Made by a program: the position numbers and the translations under genes
Assembly: GCA_964625335.1 (NCBI GenBank)
Contig: CAZVBE010000010.1
Location: 9,974-73,973 of the forward strand
DNA from: CAZGUG01 sp964625335
Lineage (GTDB): Bacteria; Bacillota; Clostridia; Ch29
DNA length: 64,000 nt
Reading direction: 5' to 3'
Notes under the pieces: generated by a model
Told to the model about the DNA's origin: nothing
What the model saw: only the letters and a program-made list of their open reading frames with translations
The model's database searches: none
Shown: positions 1 through 8,457 of the stretch, one piece after another
Numbering within the stretch: the stretch's first letter is position 1
How the letters are laid out: each line of letters begins with the position of its first letter

Positions 1-888
1 GACGGTGATGCCTTGGGTTCTTCTATGGCCCTCGGCCTGTCGCTTATAAAAATGAATAAAGATGTATTCATTCTCAAAAATGACCAGGCTGCCGGCAAAT
101 ATGATTTTCTGCCGGGGGAGCACTTGATTAGGGATATAAACAAGACACCCCCTTGCAGCCAGACTTTGGTCGTTTTGGATTGCGGCGACCTTGAAAGACT
201 GGGCAGCGGAATAAAGGCCTATGAAGGAGCATCCAACGTTATTAATATTGACCACCATATCAGCAATACCATGTTTGGCAACTTAAACCTGGTGGATACC
301 AACGCTGCTGCAACAGCCGAACTGATATATCAGATAATTAAGCTTATGGGTATAAGATTAGACGTTGACATTGCCACATGCCTGTATACGGCAATAGCAG
401 CCGATACCGGCGGGTTTAGATATGATAATACTACTTCGGTAACCCACAGCATTGCGGGGGAACTGATTAATATAGGAGTAAAAACCAGTTGGATATGCAA
501 CCGTATATTCAACTTAAGAACCCAGGAACAAACAAAACTGCTGGGAAAGGCAATAGAGAGCATAAGGGTTTTCCACCAAGGCAAAACTGCCATCATGTCT
601 TTGACAAAACAGGATATTGAAGACTGTAAATGCGGGCCACAGGACCTGGAGGGGGTAATAGAATTTGCCAGGGATATACAAGAGGTGGAAGTGGCTGCCC
701 TATTGAGGGAAACAGAGGATGACGGAATAAAGGTTGGCTTAAGGTCAAATGAATATGTGGACACTACGGCTATTGCCGCCACCTTTAACGGCGGAGGACA
801 CAAAAAAGCCTCCGGGTGTACCATAAACACTACGATTGAAAACGCATATGTAATGCTGCTCGAAGAAATAGAAAAGAGTTACAGGTAA
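1..888 (+). CDS. nrnA: bifunctional oligoribonuclease/pAp phosphatase NrnA, 5' end cut by window
   Basis: DHH/DHHA1 phosphoesterase that degrades nanoRNAs and dephosphorylates pAp in the cytoplasm. The frame is open from the first base. It begins in the N-terminal metal motif DGDALGSS, has the family's DHH signature (IDHH, bases ~247-258) and ends with the DHHA1 glycine motif GGGHKKASG (~793-820), so only the extreme N-terminus is missing. Internal TTG or ATG codons near the left edge are not the real start. The stop lies 6 bases before truB, and rbfA-nrnA-truB-ribF is a usual clostridial arrangement. Family assignment is firm. NrnA rather than a related DHH protein is inferred from size and neighbours. 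Confidence 0.9.
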   Translation, partial: DGDALGSSMALGLSLIKMNKDVFILKNDQAAGKYDFLPGEHLIRDINKTPPCSQTLVVLDCGDLERLGSGIKAYEGASNVINIDHHISNTMFGNLNLVDTNAAATAELIYQIIKLMGIRLDVDIATCLYTAIAADTGGFRYDNTTSVTHSIAGELINIGVKTSWICNRIFNLRTQEQTKLLGKAIESIRVFHQGKTAIMSLTKQDIEDCKCGPQDLEGVIEFARDIQEVEVAALLRETEDDGIKVGLRSNEYVDTTAIAATFNGGGHKKASGCTINTTIENAYVMLLEEIEKSYR

Positions 889-894
889 AAAAGT

Positions 895-1827
895 ATGGAT
901 GGATTTATAAATTTGCTAAAACCAGTAGGACCTACTTCATCCCAGGTGGTGAATAGGGTCAGGAGGCTGACCGGGAATAAAAAGGTCGGACATACCGGCA
1001 CCCTTGACCCGGGTGCATCAGGGGTATTGCCAATATGCCTCGGCAAAGCAACAAAACTGTCTGCGTTAATAACCAATTCGGGCAAGGTTTACAGTGCAGA
1101 GATTACCTTTGGAGTAACGACCGACACCCAGGACAAATACGGAAAAGTTTTAAAGGAGTGCAGGGCAAACATTAAAAAGGAAAGAATAGAAGAATTGCTG
1201 CAGGAGTTTAAGGGACCGCAGCGGCAAATACCGCCTATGTATTCCGCAATAAAACAAGGTGGCGTAAAGCTTTATGAACTGGCCCGAAAAGGGATTGAGG
1301 TTGAACGGAAAGCTAGGGATATTGAAATTTACAGGCTGGAACTTGCAGACTATTTCCCGCCCGACAGGGCAGTTATAGAAATAGAATGTTCAAAGGGCAC
1401 ATACATAAGAACTTTATGCCATGACATAGGAATTATGTCGGGTTACGGTGCCATAATGAGCAGCTTGACCAGGCTGTCCGCCGGCGAATTCCGGCTGGAC
1501 AATGCCGTTACCCTTGTTGAGCTGGAAAATGCCAAAAGCCAGGGGAAGCTGGATAGGATGATGCTGCCAATAGACTACCCTCTTAAGCATATGCCCAAGG
1601 TTTTTGTTAAAGACAGTTCCCTGAAGTATGCTTTAAACGGTAATCGATTATATGCCCACAATTTAGCAACTAACTCCGTGGATTATAACCATGGGCAGCA
1701 GCTTCGGTTGTATAACGGACATACACTGCTGGGTATATACAGTTACAACTGCGATACGCAGCCGCCCTGTTTCAGAATACAAATGCTTTTAACTGATGCT
1801 GATGCACAATCTGTAAAAAAACCTTAA
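895..1827 (+). CDS. truB: tRNA pseudouridine(55) synthase TruB
   Basis: Makes pseudouridine 55 in the T-loop of tRNAs. The 310-residue product has the N-terminal KPVGPTSSQVV segment and the catalytic motif GTLDPGASGVLP (~residues 36-47), whose Asp is the nucleophile, followed by the conserved KGTYIR motif and a PUA-like C-terminal region. The ATG is 7 bases after the nrnA stop, so the genes are probably co-transcribed. ribF follows after 25 bases. Length is normal for the family (about 300). Confidence 0.95.
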   Translation: MDGFINLLKPVGPTSSQVVNRVRRLTGNKKVGHTGTLDPGASGVLPICLGKATKLSALITNSGKVYSAEITFGVTTDTQDKYGKVLKECRANIKKERIEELLQEFKGPQRQIPPMYSAIKQGGVKLYELARKGIEVERKARDIEIYRLELADYFPPDRAVIEIECSKGTYIRTLCHDIGIMSGYGAIMSSLTRLSAGEFRLDNAVTLVELENAKSQGKLDRMMLPIDYPLKHMPKVFVKDSSLKYALNGNRLYAHNLATNSVDYNHGQQLRLYNGHTLLGIYSYNCDTQPPCFRIQMLLTDADAQSVKKP

Positions 1828-1852
1828 TTAATAGCTGTGAAGGGGATTTGAA

Positions 1853-2752
1853 ATGACTGCCAATGGCTGGGCAATAGCCCTCGGATATTTTGACGGAGTT
1901 CATATAGGTCACAGACAACTAATAAAAAAGCTTTGCGACCAAGGCAGGCTGTTGGGCTTAAAAACAATGGTTTATACCTTCGACCGGCACCCACTGAACG
2001 TTATAAATCCCGATAACCCCATACCGCTTATTTACACATCCGAAACAAAGTATAAAATGCTTCAGGAACTGGGTGTGGACAAGGTAGTAATGGCCCCGTT
2101 CAACATCCGCGTATCAAGGATGGCTCCTGAGGAATTTTTGGAAGAGGCCCTTTTACAAAAATACGATATAGGTTATGTGGTTGTAGGATTTAATTTCAGG
2201 TTTGGGTACCGTGGAGCAGGAGATGTAAATCTGCTCAAAAGGGCAGGGGAGCAAAAAGGTATACGGGTAGACGTTATTAGCCCGGTGGAGTTAAACGGTG
2301 AAGTTGTAAGCAGCAGTTTTATACGGGATTTGATAAGGAATGGCGATATTGAAAAGGCAAATTCGCTGCTCGGGAGTAAATATACCGTATCAGGCAGGGT
2401 AATAAGGGGAAAGGGCCGGGGTAACGGAATGGGAATTCCCACTGCTAACATCAAACTTCCGCAGGATGTTTTGTATCCGGCAAGGGGTGTATATATTACA
2501 AATACCGTCTATCAGAACAGGCGGTTTTCCAGTATAACAAATGTGGGTACAAACCCTACCTTTTCGGACGGGCAAATGGGTATAGAAACCTATATTAACG
2601 GGCTTAACTCCAGCCTGTACAACAGTTTGATATATCTGGAATTCTTCAAAAAAATCAGGGACGAAAAAAAGTTTGAAAATAAGAAGGAGTTGAGAAAGCA
2701 AATAGAATTAGATATAAAATATTTGGAAAACTATTGTTATCAAAATGAATAG
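1853..2752 (+). CDS. ribF: bifunctional riboflavin kinase/FAD synthetase
   Basis: Converts riboflavin to FMN and FMN to FAD. The N-terminal FMN adenylyltransferase half shows the nucleotidyl-transferase motif GYFDGVHIGH (~residues 11-20), and the C-terminal flavokinase half shows GKGRGNGMGIPTANI (~186-200). The start is an ATG after AAGGGG. Little sequence precedes the FDGVHIGH strand, so the N-terminus is short compared with many RibF proteins. It is the third gene of the nrnA-truB-ribF run. The operon may end here, because a new promoter precedes rpsO. Confidence 0.95.
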   Translation: MTANGWAIALGYFDGVHIGHRQLIKKLCDQGRLLGLKTMVYTFDRHPLNVINPDNPIPLIYTSETKYKMLQELGVDKVVMAPFNIRVSRMAPEEFLEEALLQKYDIGYVVVGFNFRFGYRGAGDVNLLKRAGEQKGIRVDVISPVELNGEVVSSSFIRDLIRNGDIEKANSLLGSKYTVSGRVIRGKGRGNGMGIPTANIKLPQDVLYPARGVYITNTVYQNRRFSSITNVGTNPTFSDGQMGIETYINGLNSSLYNSLIYLEFFKKIRDEKKFENKKELRKQIELDIKYLENYCYQNE

Positions 2753-2778
2753 AGGAGACAACCCATCCCAGGTTAATG

Positions 2779-2808
2779 TTTACAATTCCATATATAGTAT
2801 GATAGAAT
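2779..2808 (+). promoter_or_regulatory. sigma-A-type promoter for rpsO
   Basis: TTTACA at 2779-2784 and TAGAAT at 2803-2808 with an 18-base spacer lie in the 146-base gap between ribF and rpsO. Inferred from consensus only. Confidence 0.45.
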
Positions 2809-2820
2809 TTAGATGTCATA

Positions 2821-2885
2821 TGAACCTTGAACTAGGTTAAAGGAATCTCCAACCTTCTGCTTGGTTCCAGGGGTTACTGAATGAG
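2821..2885 (+). promoter_or_regulatory. possible S15 autoregulatory leader of rpsO
   Basis: The untranslated leader has two short hairpins: AACCT/AGGTT at 2823-2838, and one built from GGAA, AACC and GGTTCC around 2841-2868. They sit just upstream of the GAGGAGGTG ribosome site at 2883. S15 represses its own translation through leader RNA structures in several bacteria, and the structural type varies between lineages. No known S15-leader class was matched by eye, so this is a candidate only. Confidence 0.3.
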
Positions 2886-2898
2886 GAGGTGAAACAGT

Positions 2899-3162
2899 AT
2901 GAATAATGAAGAAAAGCAAAAAATAATTGACGGTTACAGAATTCATGAAACGGACACCGGCTCCCCGGAAGTACAGATTGCTATACTTACCGAGAGAATC
3001 AACCAGCTGAACGAACACCTGAAGATTAATAAAAAGGATCATCATTCGAGGCGGGGGTTGCTGAAGATGGTTGGAAAAAGGCGGGGGCTGCTGAATTATC
3101 TCAGGGATAAGGATATAGACAGATACCGGAAATTGATTGGTCAACTGGGTCTGAGAAAGTAA
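2899..3162 (+). CDS. rpsO: 30S ribosomal protein S15
   Basis: Small-subunit protein that binds the central junction of 16S rRNA. The 87-residue product (family 88-89) has the signature HETDTGSPEVQIA (~15-27), the conserved HHSRRGLL stretch and the end DRYRKLIGQLGLRK. A strong GAGGAGGTG lies 8 bases before the ATG. It precedes pnp by 60 bases, the nearly universal rpsO-pnp pairing. Confidence 0.97.
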   Translation: MNNEEKQKIIDGYRIHETDTGSPEVQIAILTERINQLNEHLKINKKDHHSRRGLLKMVGKRRGLLNYLRDKDIDRYRKLIGQLGLRK

Positions 3163-3222
3163 CATGGGGCGGGTCATACCGCTCCATTATATTTGAAATG
3201 CAAGATATAAAGGAGGAATACA

Positions 3223-5364
3223 ATGGAGAATTTATACAGGCTGGAAACCTATAAAATGCACTTGGGTGGCCGAGATCTTATTTTAGAAACAGGAAAAATG
3301 GCAGGACAAGCCGGTGGAGCAGTCCTGGTAAGGTATGGAGATACAGCGGTACTGGTAACTGCAACCGCCTCCGAAAAGCCAAGGGAAGGAATAGATTTCC
3401 TGCCCTTAAGCTGTGATTACGAGGAAAAGCTGTATTCGGTAGGCAAGATACCAGGGGGCTTTATTAAAAGGGAAGGAAGGCCCACAGAAAAAGCTGTGCT
3501 TACTTCGCGATTGATTGACAGGCCTATAAGGCCGTTATTCCCCAAGGGTTTACGAAACGATGTACAGGTTATTGCAACCGTTTTGTCGGTGGACAGGGAT
3601 AATTCCCCCGAAATAGCGGCTATGATTGGTTCTTCCGCTGCCCTTTCAATTTCGCCGGTTCCGTTTTTCGGACCTACCGGGTCGGTGGAAGTGGGACTGG
3701 TAGAAGGAGAACTGGTACTCAACCCCAATATAAAACAGAAGGAAAACAGTGACCTGAACCTGGTTGTATCAGGTACCAGGGATGCAGTTATGATGGTTGA
3801 AGCAGGAGCCAACGAAGTTTCAGAAGATACCATGCTGCAGGCTATTATGTATGCCCATGAAGAAATAAAAAAGATAGTGGGTTTTATTGAGGATATAGCA
3901 TCTAGGGTTGGCAAGGAGAAAATGGAACTAACGCCGGCCGGGAACGACCCGGAGATAGAGAAAGAAGTTAGGGAGTTTGCAACTTCCCGTCTTATTGATG
4001 CAATACAGACGCCGGATAAGCTCGAAAGGAATGCAAACATAGACAGGGTAAAGGAAGAAACACTGCTGTATTTTGAGGAAAAATATCCCGAAACAAACTC
4101 AAATGTTTCGGAAATATTGTACACAATTACAAAGGAAGAAGTAAGAAGGCTGATAATTGAAGAGGGAAAAAGACCGGACGACAGAAAACCGGACGAGATC
4201 AGGCCTATAGCATGCGAAGTTGGGCTGCTGCCCAGAACCCACGGATCAGGACTGTTTACCAGAGGCCAGACCCAGGTCCTTACCATAGCAACCCTGGGAG
4301 CGATGGGAGATGTACAGATACTTGACGGCCTTGGACTGGAAGAGTTTAAAAGATATATGCATCACTATAATTTTCCGCCCTACAGCGTAGGAGAAACCAG
4401 ATTCCTAAGGGGACCGGGAAGACGGGAGATTGGACACGGAGCACTGGCCGAGAGGGCACTTGAGCCTGTAATACCCGACGAAGATGAATTCCCCTACACA
4501 ATACGCCTGGTATCCGAAGTATTGAGCTCAAACGGTTCCACTTCCCAGGCGAGCGTATGCGGAAGCACTCTGGCGCTGATGGATGCGGGGGTACCGATAA
4601 AAGCACCGGTAGCGGGTATAGCTATGGGACTTATCACAGACGGAGAAAAAGTTCAGATACTATCTGATATACAGGGAATGGAAGACTTTCTGGGAGATAT
4701 GGACTTTAAGGTGGCAGGTACCGAAAAAGGCATTACGGCAATACAGATGGACATAAAGGTACTGGGTATCGGAAGGGATATAGTAAAAAAAGCATTGGAA
4801 CAGGCAAGACAGGGAAGACTGTATATTCTCGGAAAAATGCTTGAAGCTTTACCTGAACCCAGAAAGGAGCTTTCCAGTTATGCTCCCAAGATTATAAGAA
4901 TGCTTGTTGACCCGGAAAAAATACGCGATATAATAGGTCCCGGCGGCAAGACCATCAACAAAATAATAAGTGAAACCGGTGTTAAAATAGACATTGAAGA
5001 TGATGGAAGGGTGTTTATCGCTGCTCCAGACAAAGAATCCGGCGAAAAGGCAGTGAAGATAGTGGAAACCCTTACAAAGGATATACAAATCGGGGAGTTC
5101 TATATGGGCAAGGTATTGAGAATCACAGGATTTGGAGCCTTTTTGGAAATAGCCCCCGGAAAAGAAGGAATGGTGCACATTTCCAAGCTGGCCCATAACA
5201 GGGTGGAAAAGGTGGAAGATGTGCTCAAACTGGGGGACGAGGTTTTGGTAAAGGTAATAGAAATAGACAGGCAGGGAAGGATAAACCTGTCCCGGAAGGA
5301 TGCACTGCCAAAGGAAGAAAAACCCCAGGAGGGCAAAGATAACAAAAACAAAAGTAAGCACTAA
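3223..5364 (+). CDS. pnp: polyribonucleotide nucleotidyltransferase (PNPase)
   Basis: Phosphorolytic 3'-5' exoribonuclease and degradosome component. The 713-residue protein has two RNase PH domains (about 1-210 and 300-540, with FFGPTGSVEVG and GRREIGHGALAERAL), a KH domain with IIGPGGKTINKI (~570-582) and an S1 domain (~620-690, with FGAFLEIAPGKEGMVHISKL). The tail is short and rich in lysine and glutamate. The start follows AAAGGAGG. A terminator-like hairpin lies downstream at 5417-5440. All expected domains are intact. Confidence 0.97.
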   Translation: MENLYRLETYKMHLGGRDLILETGKMAGQAGGAVLVRYGDTAVLVTATASEKPREGIDFLPLSCDYEEKLYSVGKIPGGFIKREGRPTEKAVLTSRLIDRPIRPLFPKGLRNDVQVIATVLSVDRDNSPEIAAMIGSSAALSISPVPFFGPTGSVEVGLVEGELVLNPNIKQKENSDLNLVVSGTRDAVMMVEAGANEVSEDTMLQAIMYAHEEIKKIVGFIEDIASRVGKEKMELTPAGNDPEIEKEVREFATSRLIDAIQTPDKLERNANIDRVKEETLLYFEEKYPETNSNVSEILYTITKEEVRRLIIEEGKRPDDRKPDEIRPIACEVGLLPRTHGSGLFTRGQTQVLTIATLGAMGDVQILDGLGLEEFKRYMHHYNFPPYSVGETRFLRGPGRREIGHGALAERALEPVIPDEDEFPYTIRLVSEVLSSNGSTSQASVCGSTLALMDAGVPIKAPVAGIAMGLITDGEKVQILSDIQGMEDFLGDMDFKVAGTEKGITAIQMDIKVLGIGRDIVKKALEQARQGRLYILGKMLEALPEPRKELSSYAPKIIRMLVDPEKIRDIIGPGGKTINKIISETGVKIDIEDDGRVFIAAPDKESGEKAVKIVETLTKDIQIGEFYMGKVLRITGFGAFLEIAPGKEGMVHISKLAHNRVEKVEDVLKLGDEVLVKVIEIDRQGRINLSRKDALPKEEKPQEGKDNKNKSKH

Positions 5365-5416
5365 AAACATAAACAAAGGGTTTATGTTTTTCCCAAATAG
5401 TATTTATACCGGAACA

Positions 5417-5455
5417 GACCTGTCAAATATAAGGCAGGTCATTGTTTTTTTTGTT
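5417..5455 (+). terminator. intrinsic terminator after pnp
   Basis: An 8-bp stem (5417-5424 with 5433-5440, one G-T pair) is followed by a T-rich run from 5443. Confidence 0.75.
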
Positions 5456-5515
5456 CTTTTTATAATCTTCCGGGGTTTTGAATATGCTTTATTATAAGTA
5501 GAGAGGGGGATTAGT

Positions 5516-6241
5516 ATGAGGACACGTATTCAAAATTTAACCGGCAGAAAAACCATTATTATAACGGCACTTTCATTAATCCTTTTAACTGCAGCAATAT
5601 TCAACGCTTTCAAATACTATATGAAGGTTCAGCCTGTGTTTGGTCAGCCGATATACCAAGGTTCCGACAAATCGAAAGGGGTGGCGATTACCTGCAATGT
5701 AGACTGGGGCAGTGAGTATTTACCCGGTATGCTGGAAGTCTTTAAAGTTGCGCAAATTAATGCTGCCTTTTTTGTTACCGGGAAGTGGGCGGAAGAGAAC
5801 GCACAACTGACCAGACTTATTGCAGACTACGGGCATACCATAGGTAACCACGGCTATTCCCACAGGGACCATTCAAAGCTGGATTACCGGCAGAACGAAT
5901 CCGAAATTGCCAAAGCCCAGCAGGTGCTTCAGGAAATTACCGGAATAACACCAAAATATTTTGCTCCGCCTTCCGGGGCCTATAATAAAGATACAGTAAG
6001 GGCCGCCGAGGATTTGGGCTGCAAGGTTATATTGTGGAGCATTGATACAATTGACTGGAAAAGGGATGGAGTTGACAGGATTGTTTCAAGGGTAGACAAA
6101 AAACTTCACGGGGGAGGCATAATTCTCATGCATCCTACCGACCAGACACTGGAGGCGCTGCCTGACATAATCAATAATATAACAGAAAGGGGGTTTGAAA
6201 TATTATCCCTGGAGGATATTGTGAATTCAATTGAAAATTAG
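5516..6241 (+). CDS. sporulation-type polysaccharide deacetylase (YlxY/PdaB group)
   Basis: NodB-family carbohydrate esterase, probably acting on spore-coat or cortex peptidoglycan outside the membrane. An N-terminal signal anchor (~residues 14-32) is followed by a NodB domain with the variant first motif CNVDWG in place of the usual TFDDG, then HTIGNHGYSH, the metal-binding His motif, and ILMHPT near the end. The variant VDWG motif is typical of the YlxY/PdaB spore subgroup. The ATG follows AGAGAGGGGG. The gene order pnp-ylxY-mlpA-ymxH is that of Bacillus subtilis, which supports YlxY over PdaB. Confidence 0.85.
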   Translation: MRTRIQNLTGRKTIIITALSLILLTAAIFNAFKYYMKVQPVFGQPIYQGSDKSKGVAITCNVDWGSEYLPGMLEVFKVAQINAAFFVTGKWAEENAQLTRLIADYGHTIGNHGYSHRDHSKLDYRQNESEIAKAQQVLQEITGITPKYFAPPSGAYNKDTVRAAEDLGCKVILWSIDTIDWKRDGVDRIVSRVDKKLHGGGIILMHPTDQTLEALPDIINNITERGFEILSLEDIVNSIEN

Positions 6242-6325
6242 CATAGGCCGCTATATAATAGAGAAGACTTGCAGCCCCATATAATTTAAGAATTAGTATT
6301 GATAAGTCAAACCAGGAGGACAGAT

Positions 6326-7588
6326 ATGCAGTATAAAAAAATTGTGTTACCTAACGGATTGAGAATTGTCTTTGAAGAGATTCCCTATGTACGGTCAGTC
6401 AGTATCGGAATATGGACAGAGGCAGGCAGCAAAAATGAACTGCCGGAATGCAACGGAATTTCCCATTTTATTGAGCATATGGCCTTTAAGGGCACCGGCA
6501 AAAGAAGCGCAAGGGATATAGCAGAAGAAATTGACAACGTCGGCGGCCAGCTTAACGCTTTTACCGGGAAAGAGTGTACCTGCTATTATGTAAGGGTTTT
6601 GAACGATCACATGGCTCTTGCCTTTGACATACTTTCGGATATGCTTTTCGATTCTTCCTTCACAAGTGCCGAAATAGATAAAGAAAAGAATGTGGTTATT
6701 GAAGAAATAAATATGTATCAGGATAATCCGGAGGAAGTTGTCCACGATATATTTGCATCCAATGTGTTTAAGGGACATTCCCTGGGATACCCGGTACTGG
6801 GAAGCCAAAATACCGTTAAGGGTATCGAAAGGGAAGATATTTTAAGATATATAAAGGCCAACTACCGTCCCGACAATACTGTTATTGCGGTTGCAGGAAA
6901 TGTTACGCTGCATGATATTGAAAGGCTGGCCCTTGAGTATTTTTCGGACTGGGGCGACAAAGACCGGTCAATAGCGGCCGCCGGTAAGCCAACTATGAGT
7001 TTTGAGCATAAAATAAAACAAAGGGACACAGAGCAGGTGCATTTCTGCCTTGGGTTTAAGGGACTAACCCAGAGGGACAAAGGCCTGTATTCCTTCCTTG
7101 CGCTCAACAACCTGTTGGGTGGAGGTATGAGTTCAAGGCTGTTTCAAAGAGTAAGGGAAGAATTGGGACTTGTATACTCGATATACTCCTATCCTACAAC
7201 CTACAGGGATATCGGAATGCTGACCATTTATGCAGGAACAAATCCGTCACAACTAGAAAATGTGTTAGGGGCTATTATGGAAGAATTAAAAGCATTAAGG
7301 AAAAATGGTGTGCCGGAAAATGAGCTGGCAAGAATTAAAGAACAGATGAAGGGAAACTATATATTAAGCCTGGAAGGCACGGGAAGCAGGATGTCTACCA
7401 TGGGGAAATCGGAGCTGCTGTTGGACAGAATTTATTCCCCCGGAGAAATATTGGATAGAATAGACAGAATAAGCAGCTGCAGCATAAAGGAAATCATAAA
7501 TCATACCATAGATTTTGAAAATATGGCGGCAACTATACTTGGCAAGGCCGACCATGATATTTTGAAGACCCTGGAGATGATTGTATGA
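6326..7588 (+). CDS. mlpA: M16 family zinc metallopeptidase (MlpA/YmxG)
   Basis: Insulinase-like peptidase of the processing-peptidase type. The inverted zinc motif HxxEH appears as HFIEH (~residues 48-52), with the distal Glu in the following helix (EEINMYQDNPEE region). A C-terminal inactive M16 repeat contains GLKGLTQRD-like and GGGMSSRLFQRVREELGLVYS segments. The open frame extends upstream to a TTG at 6299, but AGGAGGACAG lies directly before the ATG at 6326, which gives a 420-residue product. It overlaps dut by 4 bases, so the two are translationally coupled. Its substrate in spore-formers is not settled. Confidence 0.92.
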   Translation: MQYKKIVLPNGLRIVFEEIPYVRSVSIGIWTEAGSKNELPECNGISHFIEHMAFKGTGKRSARDIAEEIDNVGGQLNAFTGKECTCYYVRVLNDHMALAFDILSDMLFDSSFTSAEIDKEKNVVIEEINMYQDNPEEVVHDIFASNVFKGHSLGYPVLGSQNTVKGIEREDILRYIKANYRPDNTVIAVAGNVTLHDIERLALEYFSDWGDKDRSIAAAGKPTMSFEHKIKQRDTEQVHFCLGFKGLTQRDKGLYSFLALNNLLGGGMSSRLFQRVREELGLVYSIYSYPTTYRDIGMLTIYAGTNPSQLENVLGAIMEELKALRKNGVPENELARIKEQMKGNYILSLEGTGSRMSTMGKSELLLDRIYSPGEILDRIDRISSCSIKEIINHTIDFENMAATILGKADHDILKTLEMIV

Positions 7589-8028
7589 TAAAGGTTAAGG
7601 TGTACCAAAGTGAAGAGGCGAGAGATTTACCGATGCCCCGTTATATGAGCGCAGGGTCCTCCGGACTTGATGTATGCGCTGCGGTGGCCGATACAGCCAC
7701 AATTCCCAAGGGGGGTTTCGGGCTGATACCTACCGGCATACATTTACAGATACCCCCGGGATATGAAGGCCAGGTACGGCCCCGAAGCGGGTTGGCAGCC
7801 AAACACGGGGTAACGGTTTTGAATACCCCGGGCACGATAGACAGCGACTACAGAGGAGAAGTCAAGGTAATACTTATTAATCTGGGAGATAAACCCTTTA
7901 TTATTAAAAGGGGTGACCGGATAGCTCAGTTGGTAATTTGCCGATATGAAAGGATTGACCTTGTTAAGGTGGAAACCCTCGATGTCAGTGACAGGGGCAG
8001 CGGTGGATTTGGACATACTGGTCTATAG
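7585..8028 (+). CDS. dut: deoxyuridine 5'-triphosphate nucleotidohydrolase (dUTPase)
   Basis: Trimeric dUTPase that hydrolyses dUTP to dUMP and PPi, keeping uracil out of DNA and feeding thymidylate synthesis. All five motifs are visible in 147 residues: SAGSSGLDVCA, PRSGLAAKHG, GTIDSDYRGEV (catalytic Asp), RGDRIAQLV and the C-terminal flexible arm RGSGGFGHTG. The start overlaps the mlpA stop (ATGA). Confidence 0.96.
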   Translation: MIKVKVYQSEEARDLPMPRYMSAGSSGLDVCAAVADTATIPKGGFGLIPTGIHLQIPPGYEGQVRPRSGLAAKHGVTVLNTPGTIDSDYRGEVKVILINLGDKPFIIKRGDRIAQLVICRYERIDLVKVETLDVSDRGSGGFGHTGL

Positions 8029-8069
8029 CTGCACAATGCCGCATAGAATTAAATAAAGGGGGTAGTCTT

Positions 8070-8330
8070 ATGCGGCTGAGTCAGATTGGCGGAAAGGAAA
8101 TTGTTAACCTCAATACCGGAGAAAGGCTTGGCATAGTTGCGGAAGCGGATCTGGTTATAGATGAAAGGACAGGTAATATTGTAAAACTGCTGATACCCGA
8201 AGAAAGAACCCAATTCTCCCTTTTTGGGGAAAGGGATTACATTGAAGTTCCGTGGGAAAATGTCAAGAAAATAGGGAACGACATGATAATCATAGAGCAG
8301 GACGAAAGGAAAAAAAGAAAAATATTTTAA
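8070..8330 (+). CDS. YlmC/YmxH family PRC-barrel sporulation protein
   Basis: A single PRC-barrel domain of 86 residues, beginning MRLSQIGGKEIVNLNTGERLG. Members of this family are small cytoplasmic beta-barrel proteins found in spore-formers, with no proven activity. The position after mlpA and before the aspartokinase matches ymxH of Bacillus. An AAAGGGGGT site precedes the ATG. Function beyond the domain name is unknown. Confidence 0.85.
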   Translation: MRLSQIGGKEIVNLNTGERLGIVAEADLVIDERTGNIVKLLIPEERTQFSLFGERDYIEVPWENVKKIGNDMIIIEQDERKKRKIF

Positions 8331-8349
8331 AAAGCCCGTTAAGTGTAAG

Positions 8350-8376
8350 CCCCTAAAATAAAGGGGTTTTTTTTTT
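8350..8376 (+). terminator. terminator after ymxH
   Basis: A short CCCCT/AGGGG stem (8350-8354, 8362-8366) is followed directly by ten T residues (8367-8376). Confidence 0.65.
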
Positions 8377-8404
8377 CACCAATAATGTTATCATTAGATA
8401 TAAT
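8375..8404 (+). promoter_or_regulatory. putative promoter of the aspartokinase gene
   Basis: TATAAT at 8399-8404, with a weak TTCACC 18 bases upstream (8375-8380). It lies just after a terminator and 54 bases before the ATG. Confidence 0.45.
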
Positions 8405-8457
8405 GAATTATTATCAGTTTAATCCAAACATATTTTTCGCGGTTAAGGAGGATATCT

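Noticed and set aside
5300..5497. 65-codon plus-strand frame over the pnp 3' end
   Set aside because: It overlaps the PNPase tail and the terminator and has no ribosome site or recognizable protein features.
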